From Anaerolineales bacterium (GTDB lineage: Bacteria; Chloroflexota; Anaerolineae; JAAEKA01): a stretch of DNA of 64,000 nucleotides. The notes beneath the pieces were generated by a model that saw only the letters and a list, made by a program, of their open reading frames with translations, was not told the origin of the DNA and made no database searches. This document shows, one piece after another, positions 7,595 through 16,049 of the stretch (position 1 is the stretch's first letter; each line of letters opens with the position of its first letter). The stretch spans positions 62,001-126,000 of the forward strand of contig JACKBI010000003.1 in the NCBI GenBank assembly GCA_020634615.1, written 5' to 3'. A program made the translations under genes and the position numbers.

Positions 7595-9634
7595 TCACTG
7601 GCCGGCCTCGGTCGGATAGTCGTGAGTCGACTTCTCAGCACTGAAGCGCTTGACGTATACGTCGGGATCGTCGCTCCAGGAGCTCATGCCAAAGGAGAGG
7701 CTGCTGGCATCGTAGCCCAGCAGGTTGAGCGCCGACGTCACCTGGCTGGCGGTCTGGCCGGTGTAGCAGTAGACCACGATCGGCTTGTCGGTGGGCAGCG
7801 TCGCCAGACCTTCGGGCGTGAAGAGCGCCTTGGGATCCTCCCAGACTGCACCGGGCAGGTGGCCCTTGCCGTAGTCCTCAGCCGAGCGAACGGAAACGAT
7901 GTAGGGATCGTTGCTTGTGTCGCCGTCGTTGAGGTTCTCGTACAGCGCGTCGGCCTTGATAGTCTTCATGCCGGCGTCGAAGTAGGTGTTGGCAGCCTCG
8001 GCCACAGTGGCAGCCAGCGGACTCGGCAAGGCGTATTCGCCCGTCGCCTCGAACGGTTCGGTCGTCGTCGCGTAGCCTTTGGCCATCTCCGGCTCGAAGC
8101 GCGTCTTGTAGACATCCGGGTCAGTCGTCCAGGAACTCATTCCGAACACCAGATTGCTGGCATCGTAGCCGGCCATGTTCAGGGCTGAAGTCACCTGGCT
8201 GGCGCTCTGGCCGGTGTAGCACTGGACTACAATGGGCTGGTCGGAGGGCAAGGTCGCCAGCACCTCGGGGTTGAACACATCGCCGGGGCTAATGTTGACC
8301 GCGCCAGGGATGTGGCCGGCGGCGTAATCTTCCGGCTTACGCACGGAAATGACGTAGGGATTGTTGGTCTCGTCGCCGTCGTTCAGGTTCTCGTACAGCG
8401 CGTCAGCCGCAATGGTCTTTGGGCCGGCGCTGAAGTAGGCAACCGCGGCGTCCAGCACTGCATTGCCAGCCGCAGCGCTGTCGTCGGTCATCTTGCCGGC
8501 GGTCAGGCTGGCCGGTGCGCCCGTGTCAAAGGCAAAGTCGCGTGGCGTCTTCTCAGGATCGAAGCGCTTGACGTAGACTTCGGGGTCGTCGCTCCATCCG
8601 CTCATACCATAGGTCATGCTGGCTGCATCATAGCCCAGCAGGTTCAGGCCGGCGGTAACCTGGCCGGCCGTCTGACCGGTGTAGCAGTAGGTGACGATAG
8701 GACGGTCGGCGGGCAGCTTGGCCAGCATCTCAGGAGTAAACAGTTCTTTGGGGCTTGCCCAGACTGCGCCAGGCACATGCCCCTTGGCATAGTCTTCGGC
8801 TGACCGCACCGAGATAATGAAGGGGTCGTTGTCCGGGTCGCCGTCGTTGAGATTGTTGTAAACGTCGTCCGCGGCGATCAGCTTCGGCCCGCCATTGTTG
8901 AAATACGCCTCAGCAGCGGCCGCGCTGGTGTCGCCCAGAGCCTCCGGCATATCGCCAGTTGCCTCGGGCCACGCTACCTCATCGGTGCTGGTCGCGTACT
9001 GGCGAGCGCTCTTCTCCGCGTCGAAGCGCTTGACATAGGCCGTCGGGTCGTTGGACCAGCCGCTCATGCCGTAGACCAGACTGTACGCGTCGTACCCCAT
9101 CATGTTCAGCGCAGCCGTTGTCTGAGCAGCGGCCTGGCCAGTGTAGCAGTAGACCACAATCGGCTGGTCGGTGGGCAGGTTCGCCAGCACGTCAGGTGTG
9201 AACAGTTCCTTGTTGCTGACGTTGTAGGCGCCGGGGATGTGGCCGGAGGTGTCATCCTCCAACGAGCGCACCGACAGAATGAACGGGTCGTTCTCGGCGT
9301 CACCATCGTTCAAGTTTGCGAACAGATCGTCGGCTGAAATGGTCTTCGGGCCGGAGCCATAATATGCCATCGCGTCGTCTGCGACGGCGCTCGCCATGGG
9401 CGGTTCCGGTGTCGCCGTTGCTGGCACAGGTGTCGCGGTCGGCGGCACGGGCGTGTCAGTGGGCGGTACAGGGGTCGCCGTTGGTAGTACGGGTGTCGCG
9501 GTCGGCGGCACGGAGGTTGCGGTCGGTGGTACAGGTGTGGCAGTCGGCGCAGGTTCCTCAGCAGCCGGACCACACGCAGACACCAGCACAAGGGCCAGAA
9601 TCAGCAGTGTCAGTAGCGCTAGCTTGCGGGTCAT
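7595..9634 (-). CDS. Lipoprotein with four tandem rhodanese domains
   Basis: A 679-residue exported protein. A lipobox (LVSAC, Cys21) is followed by a Thr/Pro linker of TATPVPP-like units (about 31-76), then four homologous rhodanese domains at roughly 90-215, 235-360, 395-515 and 540-670. All four keep the active-site loop CYTGQ after a hydrophobic strand, so all could form a persulfide. Each also carries an NLNDGD-x3-N-[DN]-P loop that looks like a calcium-type Asp-rich turn. The ATG at 9634 has GAGGAG seven bases upstream; an in-frame start at 9667 is less likely. It lies first in the cytochrome operon, which suggests extracellular sulfur transfer to or from the multiheme complex. Confidence 0.85.
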   Translation of the reverse strand: MTRKLALLTLLILALVLVSACGPAAEEPAPTATPVPPTATSVPPTATPVLPTATPVPPTDTPVPPTATPVPATATPEPPMASAVADDAMAYYGSGPKTISADDLFANLNDGDAENDPFILSVRSLEDDTSGHIPGAYNVSNKELFTPDVLANLPTDQPIVVYCYTGQAAAQTTAALNMMGYDAYSLVYGMSGWSNDPTAYVKRFDAEKSARQYATSTDEVAWPEATGDMPEALGDTSAAAAEAYFNNGGPKLIAADDVYNNLNDGDPDNDPFIISVRSAEDYAKGHVPGAVWASPKELFTPEMLAKLPADRPIVTYCYTGQTAGQVTAGLNLLGYDAASMTYGMSGWSDDPEVYVKRFDPEKTPRDFAFDTGAPASLTAGKMTDDSAAAGNAVLDAAVAYFSAGPKTIAADALYENLNDGDETNNPYVISVRKPEDYAAGHIPGAVNISPGDVFNPEVLATLPSDQPIVVQCYTGQSASQVTSALNMAGYDASNLVFGMSSWTTDPDVYKTRFEPEMAKGYATTTEPFEATGEYALPSPLAATVAEAANTYFDAGMKTIKADALYENLNDGDTSNDPYIVSVRSAEDYGKGHLPGAVWEDPKALFTPEGLATLPTDKPIVVYCYTGQTASQVTSALNLLGYDASSLSFGMSSWSDDPDVYVKRFSAEKSTHDYPTEAGQ

Positions 9635-9735
9635 CTTGTTTCTCCTCGTTGTGCGAACATCGGGCACATTGCGAAAGCAGGTAAAACATCGGAAACGTCA
9701 GGTTCCTGCCATTGATCATACAAGAGAACTTAATA

Positions 9736-9749
9736 AGGTCTTATGACCT
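9736..9749. promoter_or_regulatory. Palindrome in the divergent LysR / rhodanese intergenic region
   Basis: AGGTC-TTAT-GACCT lies in an AT-rich 186-base region between the rhodanese gene (minus) and the LysR gene (plus). LysR-type regulators usually bind imperfect palindromes between themselves and a divergent target, so this is the best operator candidate. Adjacent TTAATAA/TTATTAA-like sequence may belong to promoters. Confidence 0.45.
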
Positions 9750-9820
9750 AGATCATGTTCGTTAATAACAGTATCTGATAAACTACATCTGAGAAAGTTA
9801 TCACAGGAAAGGAACATGCC

Positions 9821-10828
9821 ATGCTCGATCTCGACAGCTTGCGCATTTTTGTGACCGCGGCGGAAACGGAGAACTTCACGCGTGCGGCTCAGCGTTTACA
9901 CATGAGCCAGCCCAGCGTTAGCCAACACATTCAGAACCTGGAGCAACAACTGGGCATCGAACTCTTCGAACGCCACGGCAGGCGCGTCGACCTGAGCGCG
10001 GCGGGCGCGTCGTTGCTGCCGCTGGTGCAAGATCTGTTGCGCGCCGGACGACAGGTGGAAGAAGCAGCCCTAGCGCTCAGCGGCGAAGTCGCCGGTCTGG
10101 TGACGCTGGGCTGCTCGACCTCGTCAGGCAAGTACGTGGTGCCCCGCTTGCTGGCCCGCTATCGCGAGACGTATCCCCAGGTCCAAGCCGCCGTGAGGGT
10201 TGGACCGCGTTCTCAGGTGATCGACTGGCTGCTGGCCGGCGAGGCAGACGTCGCCATTACCAGCCACCGCGTCGAGCGTTCCGGCCTGCATTACAAGCGC
10301 TTCTTCGAGGACAAGATCAGCCTGGTCGTTCCTGCCAGCCATCCATGGGCGCAACGGGAGAGCATTCAGCCAAAAGAACTATACGGCGAACGCTTCATCT
10401 TCCGCGAGGCCACTGCCGGCACGCAGATGGCGGTCACCGAAAGCCTTGACACGTTGGGTGTGAACATTGAACACTTGGAATGCGTGTTGGTGCTGGACAA
10501 CTCTGAAGCGATCGTAATGGCCGTGGAAGAAAAGATGGGAGTCGCCTTCGTGCCGATGGTCACTGCCGAGCGCTGCATGACCTGGGGCCACATCAAGGCT
10601 GTCCCTGTCGAGGGGATGACCATCACCCGCTGGTTGTATCTGGTCGACAACTCCAACCGCTCGCGCACGCCCGCAGTCAACGCTTTCTGGAGCTACGTCG
10701 AAGAGCTGCAACGAATTACACTGACCCGCCGCCACGCTATGCAGCCGGAAGCTGCCGAGGAGACGTGCGACACGGTAGGCATTCCGCGACAGTCGTTGCC
10801 AGAGCGAGTGCAGCCGTCGCTGAATTAG
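9821..10828 (+). CDS. LysR-family transcriptional regulator
   Basis: A 335-residue regulator of normal LysR length. The N-terminal winged HTH (LRIFVTAAETENFTRAAQRL, then MSQPSVSQHIQNLEQQLG, residues about 7-47) is canonical, followed by the linker helix. A periplasmic-binding-protein-like effector domain starts near residue 92 (GLVTLGCSTSSGKYVVPRLL) and resembles CysB/CysL/CbbR-type proteins. The ATG at 9821 lies after AGGAAAGGAACATGCC. It is transcribed away from the rhodanese-cytochrome operon and is the likely regulator of that operon. The effector, perhaps a sulfur compound, is inferred from context only. Confidence 0.9.
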   Translation: MLDLDSLRIFVTAAETENFTRAAQRLHMSQPSVSQHIQNLEQQLGIELFERHGRRVDLSAAGASLLPLVQDLLRAGRQVEEAALALSGEVAGLVTLGCSTSSGKYVVPRLLARYRETYPQVQAAVRVGPRSQVIDWLLAGEADVAITSHRVERSGLHYKRFFEDKISLVVPASHPWAQRESIQPKELYGERFIFREATAGTQMAVTESLDTLGVNIEHLECVLVLDNSEAIVMAVEEKMGVAFVPMVTAERCMTWGHIKAVPVEGMTITRWLYLVDNSNRSRTPAVNAFWSYVEELQRITLTRRHAMQPEAAEETCDTVGIPRQSLPERVQPSLN

Positions 10829-10864
10829 CGCGACAACCAGACTTTCGAAGTATTCGCCGCCATC

Positions 10865-10905
10865 ACCCTCGCGGAGGTTTCGGAAACCTCCGCGAGGGTT
10901 TCTGT
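10865..10905 (+). terminator. Rho-independent terminator after lysR
   Basis: A 17-bp perfect inverted repeat (arms 10865-10881 and 10883-10899, core CCCTCGCGGAGGTTTC) is followed by TTTCTGTTTT. It lies 37 bases after the LysR stop. Confidence 0.85.
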
Positions 10906-10924
10906 TTTCCGCGCTCAATAACAG

Positions 10925-10953
10925 TTGACACCGCCCGCGGGCAGTGGTATAAA
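10925..10953 (+). promoter_or_regulatory. Sigma70-type promoter for the PCuAC gene
   Basis: TTGACA (10925-10930), 17-base spacer, TATAAA (10948-10953). It points to the copper chaperone gene at 11159, leaving a ~200-base leader that contains the repeat at 11020-11101. Confidence 0.7.
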
Positions 10954-11019
10954 ACGTGAAATCAGGCTCAATGGCAGTCACAGGTGCCATCACCTTCTAC
11001 CTTGAAAATGGCGCGCTGT

Positions 11020-11101
11020 TGTCATTGCGAGCCGCGGCGGCGAAGCAATCATTCTGCTCAACCGGAGAGACTGCTTCGGCGGCCGCCGCCTCGCAGTGAC
11101 A
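11020..11101. repeat. REP-like inverted repeat of the TGTCATTGCGAG type
   Basis: TGTCATTGCGAG at the left end matches CTCGCAGTGACA at the right end as an imperfect inverted repeat. The inner parts GCGGCGGCGAAGCAATC and GACTGCTTCGGCGGCCGC also pair. This motif is widespread as a dispersed intergenic repeat in many bacteria. Here it lies in the leader of the PCuAC gene. Confidence 0.65.
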
Positions 11102-11158
11102 TTTTCATCGATGGTTGTGCGTAACGCGCATGGTCGTCTAAAAGGAACGAGCGAACCG

Positions 11159-11674
11159 ATGAAGCAAAACAACAAAATGCGGACCTACCTTGGGGTTGCC
11201 CTGATTGCGCTGCTGGCGATTGCCCTGACAGCGGCCTGTGCGCCGCCAGCCAGCCAGCCTGCCAGCGGCATTCAGGCCAGCGAGGTCTGGGCAAGAGCCG
11301 CCAAAGCGGGCGAGATGAAAAGCGACGCGTCCTCCGACACCGGCATGGCCATGGGCAGCATGAACAGCGCGGTCTACATGCTGTTGACCAACTCTGGCGA
11401 TTCGTCTGACCGATTGCTGAGCGCCGCGGCCGATGTGGCCGGCGCGGTCGAGATCCACGAGACCAGGATGGAAGGCGACGTCATGCACATGCAGCAGCTC
11501 ACCGACGGCATTGAAATCCCGGCCAACGGGCAAGTGGAACTCAAGCCGGGCGGGCTACACGTCATGCTGATCGACCTGACGAGAGACCTGAACCCGGGCG
11601 AGACGTTCCCGGTGACGCTCCAGTTTGAACAGGCGGGCGCAGTCACCGTCGAAGCCGAGGTGCGCCAGCCTTGA
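11159..11674 (+). CDS. PCuAC-family periplasmic copper chaperone, lipoprotein
   Basis: A 171-residue lipoprotein (signal LGVALIALLAIALTAAC, Cys27) with a PCuAC (DUF461) domain. The copper motif is visible as H100, then M111, then H134-x-M136, close to the family pattern H-x10-M-x21-H-x-M. Extra Met residues (M62, M64, M68) form a Met-rich insertion. Such proteins deliver Cu(I) to the CuA site of cytochrome oxidase outside the membrane. I chose the ATG at 11159 because the signal peptide begins there, with AAAGGAACG upstream; the longer frame from 11096 would put residues before the signal. A strong terminator follows. Confidence 0.9.
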   Translation: MKQNNKMRTYLGVALIALLAIALTAACAPPASQPASGIQASEVWARAAKAGEMKSDASSDTGMAMGSMNSAVYMLLTNSGDSSDRLLSAAADVAGAVEIHETRMEGDVMHMQQLTDGIEIPANGQVELKPGGLHVMLIDLTRDLNPGETFPVTLQFEQAGAVTVEAEVRQP

Positions 11675-11702
11675 AAGACCGTCGCTGTTTCTTCAGCAAC
11701 GC

Positions 11703-11736
11703 AACGAGCGGCCCGCTGGCGGGCCGCTCGTTATTT
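11703..11736 (+). terminator. Rho-independent terminator after the PCuAC gene
   Basis: AACGAGCGGCCCGC (11703-11716), loop TG, and its perfect complement (11719-11732), then ATTT. It sits immediately before the metallophosphoesterase start at 11745. Confidence 0.85.
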
Positions 11737-11744
11737 AGGCCACT

Positions 11745-12581
11745 ATGAAACTTGCCGTTCTAGCAGATATCCACGCCAATCTCGCCGCCCTGGAGGCGAC
11801 GCTGCGCGACATTGACGCGTGGCAACCTGATGCAGTGGTGGTTGCCGGCGATGTGGTGAACCGCGGGCCGCAACCGGCTGAATGCCTGGCGCTGGTGCTG
11901 GAGCAGCAGGACGCGCACGGCTGGCGTACGGTTCTGGGCAACCACGAGGAATATGTCATCCAGCAGGCCGGGCCAAATCCACCCGGCAAAGACGCGCTGG
12001 CAGACATCTACCGGCCAACCCGCTGGACACTGGAGCAACTTGGCGGCGACATCGCACCGTTGCTGGCGATGCCCTTTCAGCAGAGCATCGCTGGACCCGA
12101 TGGCAGCGAAGTTCGGGTCGTACACGCCTCAACGCGCGGCACGCGCGACGGCATCTTCCCCATGACCGATGACGACACGCTGCGCGAGCAGATCGGTCAT
12201 CCCGCGCCGGCGGCGCTCTGCGTCGGTCACACCCACTGGCCGCTGGTACGCCGCGTGGACAACACGCTGGTCGTCAACGTCGGTTCGGTGGGGCTGCCCT
12301 TCGACGGCGACTCGCGGGCCAGCTACGGGCGGCTGACCTGGACTGCCGGCGACTGGCAGGCAGAGGTGATTCGCCTCAACTACGACCGGCAGCTCACGGA
12401 AGAGGCATACCTGACAACCGGGTTCCTCGAGCAGGCTGGCCCACTGGCCCGCCTGCACCTGGAAGAGCTGCGCAGCGCGCGATCAGAGCTTTTCTCCTGG
12501 GTGGCCACTTATGAGGACGACATTCTGCACAGGCGAATCACTGTGGAGGAAGCCGTCGATCGCTGGCTGGCGACCAACTAA
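11745..12581 (+). CDS. Calcineurin-like metallophosphoesterase
   Basis: A 278-residue cytosolic phosphoesterase with the metal-binding motifs DIHAN (D8, H10), GDVVNRGP (about 35-42), GNHEE (about 65-69) and GHTHWP (about 160-165). These fit the YfcE/Ppp-like branch that hydrolyses phosphodiesters, nucleotides or phosphoproteins. A ~60-residue helical tail follows the core. The start at ATG 11745 coincides with the beginning of the first beta strand (MKLAVLADIHAN). It is flanked by terminators on both sides, so it is probably monocistronic. The substrate cannot be read from the sequence. Confidence 0.85.
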   Translation: MKLAVLADIHANLAALEATLRDIDAWQPDAVVVAGDVVNRGPQPAECLALVLEQQDAHGWRTVLGNHEEYVIQQAGPNPPGKDALADIYRPTRWTLEQLGGDIAPLLAMPFQQSIAGPDGSEVRVVHASTRGTRDGIFPMTDDDTLREQIGHPAPAALCVGHTHWPLVRRVDNTLVVNVGSVGLPFDGDSRASYGRLTWTAGDWQAEVIRLNYDRQLTEEAYLTTGFLEQAGPLARLHLEELRSARSELFSWVATYEDDILHRRITVEEAVDRWLATN

Positions 12582-12605
12582 AAAGCTCCCCGGCAGGGAG
12601 CTTTT
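12581..12605 (+). terminator. Terminator after the metallophosphoesterase
   Basis: AAAAGCTCCC (12581-12590) and GGGAGCTTTT (12596-12605) are perfect complements separated by cggca. The hairpin starts on the last base of the stop codon. Confidence 0.85.
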
Positions 12606-12771
12606 GGAAACTGGTTAATAGTGGCGTCCGTTCAGACTGCGAAATTCGACGAACCTCTAACTGCATGGCTGCCGTGACGATCCGTCGTCGACGTCCGCAG
12701 TCTTCCACAAGACGTTTCAAACAGCTTCATATTCCTGTAAGTAAAAGGCGCTTTACATTTATACGCCGGCG

Positions 12772-13470
12772 CTATTGATCCTCGGGCCGCCGTAACACGC
12801 GACGGGCTACCTCGGTGCTGCCCCTGGCGACTTCTCTGGTTATCGTGTAAGTCGCGTCCGCGCCTGCGTTGGCGGCCAGCTTGACCCCCACGATCGTTCC
12901 ACCGACTGCACCCTTGGCGCCACCAGCGACCGCGCCCGTGGCCGTCGCTGCGCCGCCCAGCGTGCCAAACGCCACACCGGCCGTCGCGTCAAAGCTTTCC
13001 TGTGTGAAGGTGCGGGCCGCCTGCTTGACCTGGTCGGCGCCCTGTTCCTGATCCTGGGTGGCGATCACCAACCCTTCCGTGACTGCGCCGGCAGTGCGCG
13101 CGGTGGTTCCAGCCAGTCCGCGGGTGGCCTCGACGAGTGCGCCGCCGCTGATCTGCGCGGCCATGATCAGCCCGCCCAGCGCACCCTTCGCGCCGCCAAT
13201 AAACGCGCCGGTGGACACTGACGCCGCCTGTACAACGCCTGCGACAGCCCGGCCCAGCGACTCAGACACCGCTTGCGTCGCCTCGGCAGCGGCCTCAGCA
13301 TTGCTGGCCGCCTCGGCCGAAGCCATCTCAGCCATGCTGCTAACCGTTGAGACTGCACCGGCCACCGTCATATCGGCCAAATCCCTGGCCTGGCGCATGC
13401 GCTCGGAGACCATCGAAATCGGTATTTCCTGACCTTCTTCGGGGGTCATGTCCTGCTCGTCTGTACTCAT
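12772..13470 (-). CDS. Glycine-zipper / alanine-rich hypothetical protein
   Basis: A 232-residue protein of unknown function. An acidic N-terminus is followed by an Ala-rich helical stretch (about 35-75). Three similar Gly-zipper segments follow: GAFIGGAKGALGGLIMAA, GTLGGAATATGAVAGGAKG and KGAVGGTIVGVKLAANAG, each patterned with G at every third or fourth residue. Such zippers pack helices in membranes or oligomers. No signal peptide is seen. The C-terminus is basic (REVARGSTEVARRVLRRP). The consensus-like promoter upstream supports expression. The repeated motif suggests growth by internal duplication. Confidence 0.7.
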   Translation of the reverse strand: MSTDEQDMTPEEGQEIPISMVSERMRQARDLADMTVAGAVSTVSSMAEMASAEAASNAEAAAEATQAVSESLGRAVAGVVQAASVSTGAFIGGAKGALGGLIMAAQISGGALVEATRGLAGTTARTAGAVTEGLVIATQDQEQGADQVKQAARTFTQESFDATAGVAFGTLGGAATATGAVAGGAKGAVGGTIVGVKLAANAGADATYTITREVARGSTEVARRVLRRPEDQ

Positions 13471-13533
13471 AGATCCTCCATCAAGGATACGGCTGCGGTC
13501 GCAAGGTGTTGAAGCGCGTTCGTGACGCGCTGC

Positions 13534-13562
13534 ATTATAGCTGAACGCGGTCCGGTAAGCAA
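13534..13562 (-). promoter_or_regulatory. Promoter for the glycine-zipper gene
   Basis: On the minus strand: TTGCTT (13562-13557), 17-base spacer, TATAAT (13539-13534). The predicted leader contains a small hairpin made of GCGCGT/ACGCGC. Confidence 0.6.
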
Positions 13563-13590
13563 AGTTGCTTGCATCGGACCAGCGATGATG

Positions 13591-14586
13591 TCAGTCTTTC
13601 ACCGCCGCCAACACATCGGCAAGTTGGGCCGAAAACAAGACGACTCGTTTCGGCTCCGCTGCGTGTTCCCAGCGCACAAGCCTGATCTCGCGGTCGGCGA
13701 TCTCGATCGCGGTGATGGACCCGTCGCTATAGGAGCAGCAACCGCTGTTGAAATAGCATGGGGTGCGGCCGGGCAGAGACACGGCCTCAGCCGTCTGTTC
13801 ACTCATCCACAGCGCATCGACTTCCGGCGCAGCGCCGACAGCCCGTTCCGCTTCCATGGCCTGCTCCAGGCTCAATCCCTCCCAAACGGGGTGATGTGTG
13901 TGCCCGGCGATGAGGACAACGCCTGACTGCTGCTCGGCGTAGCTGTACATGGCCATCTCGTGCTTGGCCCGCAGCGTGAAGTTGTTGCTGGGCGTGCTGC
14001 TTCGGATGTTGAATACGCGCTGGATGGGACGCCACACGTAGCGCACGACAACGGCTGACAGCCCGGCAAAACGGTCCGAATCCAGCGTGCCCTGGTGGCC
14101 GTGCAGCAGGAAAAGCTCACCCAGCGGCTCGCCCTCCTCATGAACCGTCAGCCGCAGCCCTTCGATGACCGGGTTTCCGCCAATGTACGGACCGAGGTAC
14201 TTCTTGACCTGATCCGGGAAGTACCAGACATCATCGTGGTTACCGACAAAGCGTTTGTAGCGGCGCCCACGCGACCTGTCAGCAAAGCGTTGCTCGCTGA
14301 GCAACACCTCCTGGTACTCCCGTATCACTGGCTCCGGCCAACACTCCCACAGTTCCTCGATGTCGCCCAGCAGCAGCAGCTCGTACCGGTCATCCCAGTA
14401 GTGATCTACAGCCGCGAGGTAGGTCTGCTCACAGGCGAGGAAATCGTCTGCCCGGTCGCGTTGCCCCTTGTGCAGGTCGGACAGGATCGCCATCCGCACA
14501 TCCGCCAGTTCCACACCCTCCTGAATACTGTTTTGGGTGTAGACTCTCGTGAGACCTTTGGCAATTTCATCAGCGTAGGTTGTCAT
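13591..14586 (-). CDS. Metallophosphoesterase (LpxH/UDP-diacylglucosamine hydrolase-like fold)
   Basis: A 331-residue calcineurin-like phosphoesterase. Metal-binding motifs in order are SDLHKG, GDIEELWE, GNHDD, LLHGHQG and AGHTHHP, all intact. The GDIEELWE and LHGHQG forms resemble the LpxH-like group, but lipid A synthesis is not expected in Chloroflexota, so another substrate is likely. I chose the ATG at 14586 because of GGAAGGATGG just upstream; an in-frame start at 14640 has no such site. The C-terminal ~60 residues form a separate small domain (YFNSGCCSYSDGSITAIEIA). A promoter lies at 14693-14722. Confidence 0.8.
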   Translation of the reverse strand: MTTYADEIAKGLTRVYTQNSIQEGVELADVRMAILSDLHKGQRDRADDFLACEQTYLAAVDHYWDDRYELLLLGDIEELWECWPEPVIREYQEVLLSEQRFADRSRGRRYKRFVGNHDDVWYFPDQVKKYLGPYIGGNPVIEGLRLTVHEEGEPLGELFLLHGHQGTLDSDRFAGLSAVVVRYVWRPIQRVFNIRSSTPSNNFTLRAKHEMAMYSYAEQQSGVVLIAGHTHHPVWEGLSLEQAMEAERAVGAAPEVDALWMSEQTAEAVSLPGRTPCYFNSGCCSYSDGSITAIEIADREIRLVRWEHAAEPKRVVLFSAQLADVLAAVKD

Positions 14587-14692
14587 TGTTCCATCCTTCC
14601 ACGAGCCGCCGCCGCGCAGTTGGCCAGGTGGGGGCAGCAAGTACGTGCTACTCGCCCTTTGTGCTGTGGCGCTGGTTGTTCGTTACTTCCGC

Positions 14693-14722
14693 ATTATACG
14701 ACCTTTTGCTGCGGTCGGGCAA
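14693..14722 (-). promoter_or_regulatory. Promoter for the metallophosphoesterase at 14586
   Basis: On the minus strand: TTGCCC (14722-14717), 18-base spacer, TATAAT (14698-14693), about 107 bases before the start codon. Confidence 0.5.
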
Positions 14723-14824
14723 CTGCACTGCGGTGGCCAGCTTGCCGCTGCACAACAACAAGGGTATTATTTCAGCAACGTATGGAAGGGACAGCACCTC
14801 TTGCAGATTGATCCGCTGTTATAG

Positions 14825-14953
14825 TGATTCTTCGTAACTACTCGGGCTACAGAGGACTGACAGTCCTGGTCTTACGACAAAGCGACTGTCGCGTTAGTTG
14901 CAGCTCTGGTGATCGACCAGGACTGTCAGTCCTGGCTGAGCAGTTACGATTCT
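14825..14953. repeat. Long imperfect inverted repeat (MITE-like)
   Basis: The outer ends (ttcgtaactactcgggct and agccaggactg... in reverse) pair as an imperfect stem. Both arms carry AGGACTGACAGTCCTGGTC or its complement. The element fills the gap between two genes, which otherwise holds only the minus-strand promoter. A related shorter copy lies at 42515-42586. Confidence 0.6.
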
Positions 14954-15004
14954 TCGGTGAACTATTGGGCTGGCAAGCCCCGAAAAAGGAAAACGAGAGA
15001 AACC

Positions 15005-15916
15005 ATGGTAGAAACCGATCTGATATTGACGCTGGCCAAGACGCTCATCGCCGTTTCATGGGCCGACGGCAAGCTGACCAGCGACGAGATCACCAACATG
15101 AAGGAAATGCTGGCGCGTATCCCTGACCTGAACGCCCGCCAGTGGATGTCGGTGGAGATGTACATCGAATCACCCGTGGACGATGCCGAACGAGCCCGGC
15201 TGATCGGCGAGTTGCAGGTCCAGGCGCAGACGCCAGAGAACAGAGCACTGGTATTCCAGGCCCTGGATGACATGCTGGCCTGGACGGATGAGGTCACCCC
15301 GGAGGAGAGGCAGGCGCTGGACGAAGTCAAGGCGGCTTTTGAGTCGGGCGACAGCAGCGCCAGTCTGCACGGACTGTCGCGTCTCTTCCGCGGTCGATCC
15401 GCCAGCCAACCGGCGCAAAGCGCTGGTCCCAACCGCGAGGATCATCTCGACGACTTCATCAACAACCGCGTTTACTATGCCGCCAGCCAGCGTATGGCGC
15501 GCGGCGAGGCGGCGCTGGACCTGCCCGATGCGCAGGTACGCAAGCTGAGCCTGGCCGGCGGCATGATGGCCAAGGTCGCCGCGGCAAACCCGCAGATCAC
15601 CGATCAGGAGATGACTGTCATGACCGGCGCGCTGCAAACGCACTGGCAGCTCAGTGCGGACGAAGCCAGTTTCGTAGTGGATGTGGCGCTGTCCCAGCTT
15701 TCATCTGAACTGGACGACTACCGGTTGGCCAGTGAGTTCGCACGCGTCACCGGCTACGATGAGCGCTGCCAGTTCGTTGACCTGCTGTTCGTCATCGCCA
15801 ACGCTGACGGCGGCATCACCGAACCGGAGATCGAAGAAATCAGCTCTATCTCCAACATCCTCAGCCTACCACGCCAGCGTTTCTTTGAAGCGAAAAAGAA
15901 GGCGGCTGTTCAGTAA
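15005..15916 (+). CDS. TerB-like helical protein
   Basis: A 303-residue soluble protein with two TerB/DjlA-N-like helical units. The N-terminal one contains LAKTLIAVSWADGKLTSDE (about 9-27). The C-terminal one contains CQFVDLLFVIANADGGITEP (about 260-279) followed by EIEEISSISNILSLP. The A-D-G-x-[IL]-[ST]-x-x-E pattern is the family hallmark and can bind metal. Members act in stress-response or chaperone settings, but no specific role can be given. The ATG at 15005 was chosen for AACGAGAGAAACC upstream and because the longer frame reads through the repeat element. A bidirectional terminator follows. Confidence 0.75.
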   Translation: MVETDLILTLAKTLIAVSWADGKLTSDEITNMKEMLARIPDLNARQWMSVEMYIESPVDDAERARLIGELQVQAQTPENRALVFQALDDMLAWTDEVTPEERQALDEVKAAFESGDSSASLHGLSRLFRGRSASQPAQSAGPNREDHLDDFINNRVYYAASQRMARGEAALDLPDAQVRKLSLAGGMMAKVAAANPQITDQEMTVMTGALQTHWQLSADEASFVVDVALSQLSSELDDYRLASEFARVTGYDERCQFVDLLFVIANADGGITEPEIEEISSISNILSLPRQRFFEAKKKAAVQ

Positions 15917-15972
15917 CGCGACACGTCGCGCACATCGAATTCGTTTATCGCGCTGCGCGCGATGATTGAACC

Positions 15973-16038
15973 GAAAGTCGCAACAACGCGAAGAGGCGGC
16001 GGAACCCAAGCATCCCGCCGCCTCTTCGCGTGACTTTC
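15973..16038. terminator. Bidirectional terminator between TerB-like and NifX-like genes
   Basis: CGCGAAGAGGCGGCGG (15987-16002) pairs perfectly with 16015-16030, and GAAAGTC/GACTTTC extends the stem outward. It separates two convergent genes. Confidence 0.8.
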
Positions 16039-16049
16039 TCCGTCTGGTG

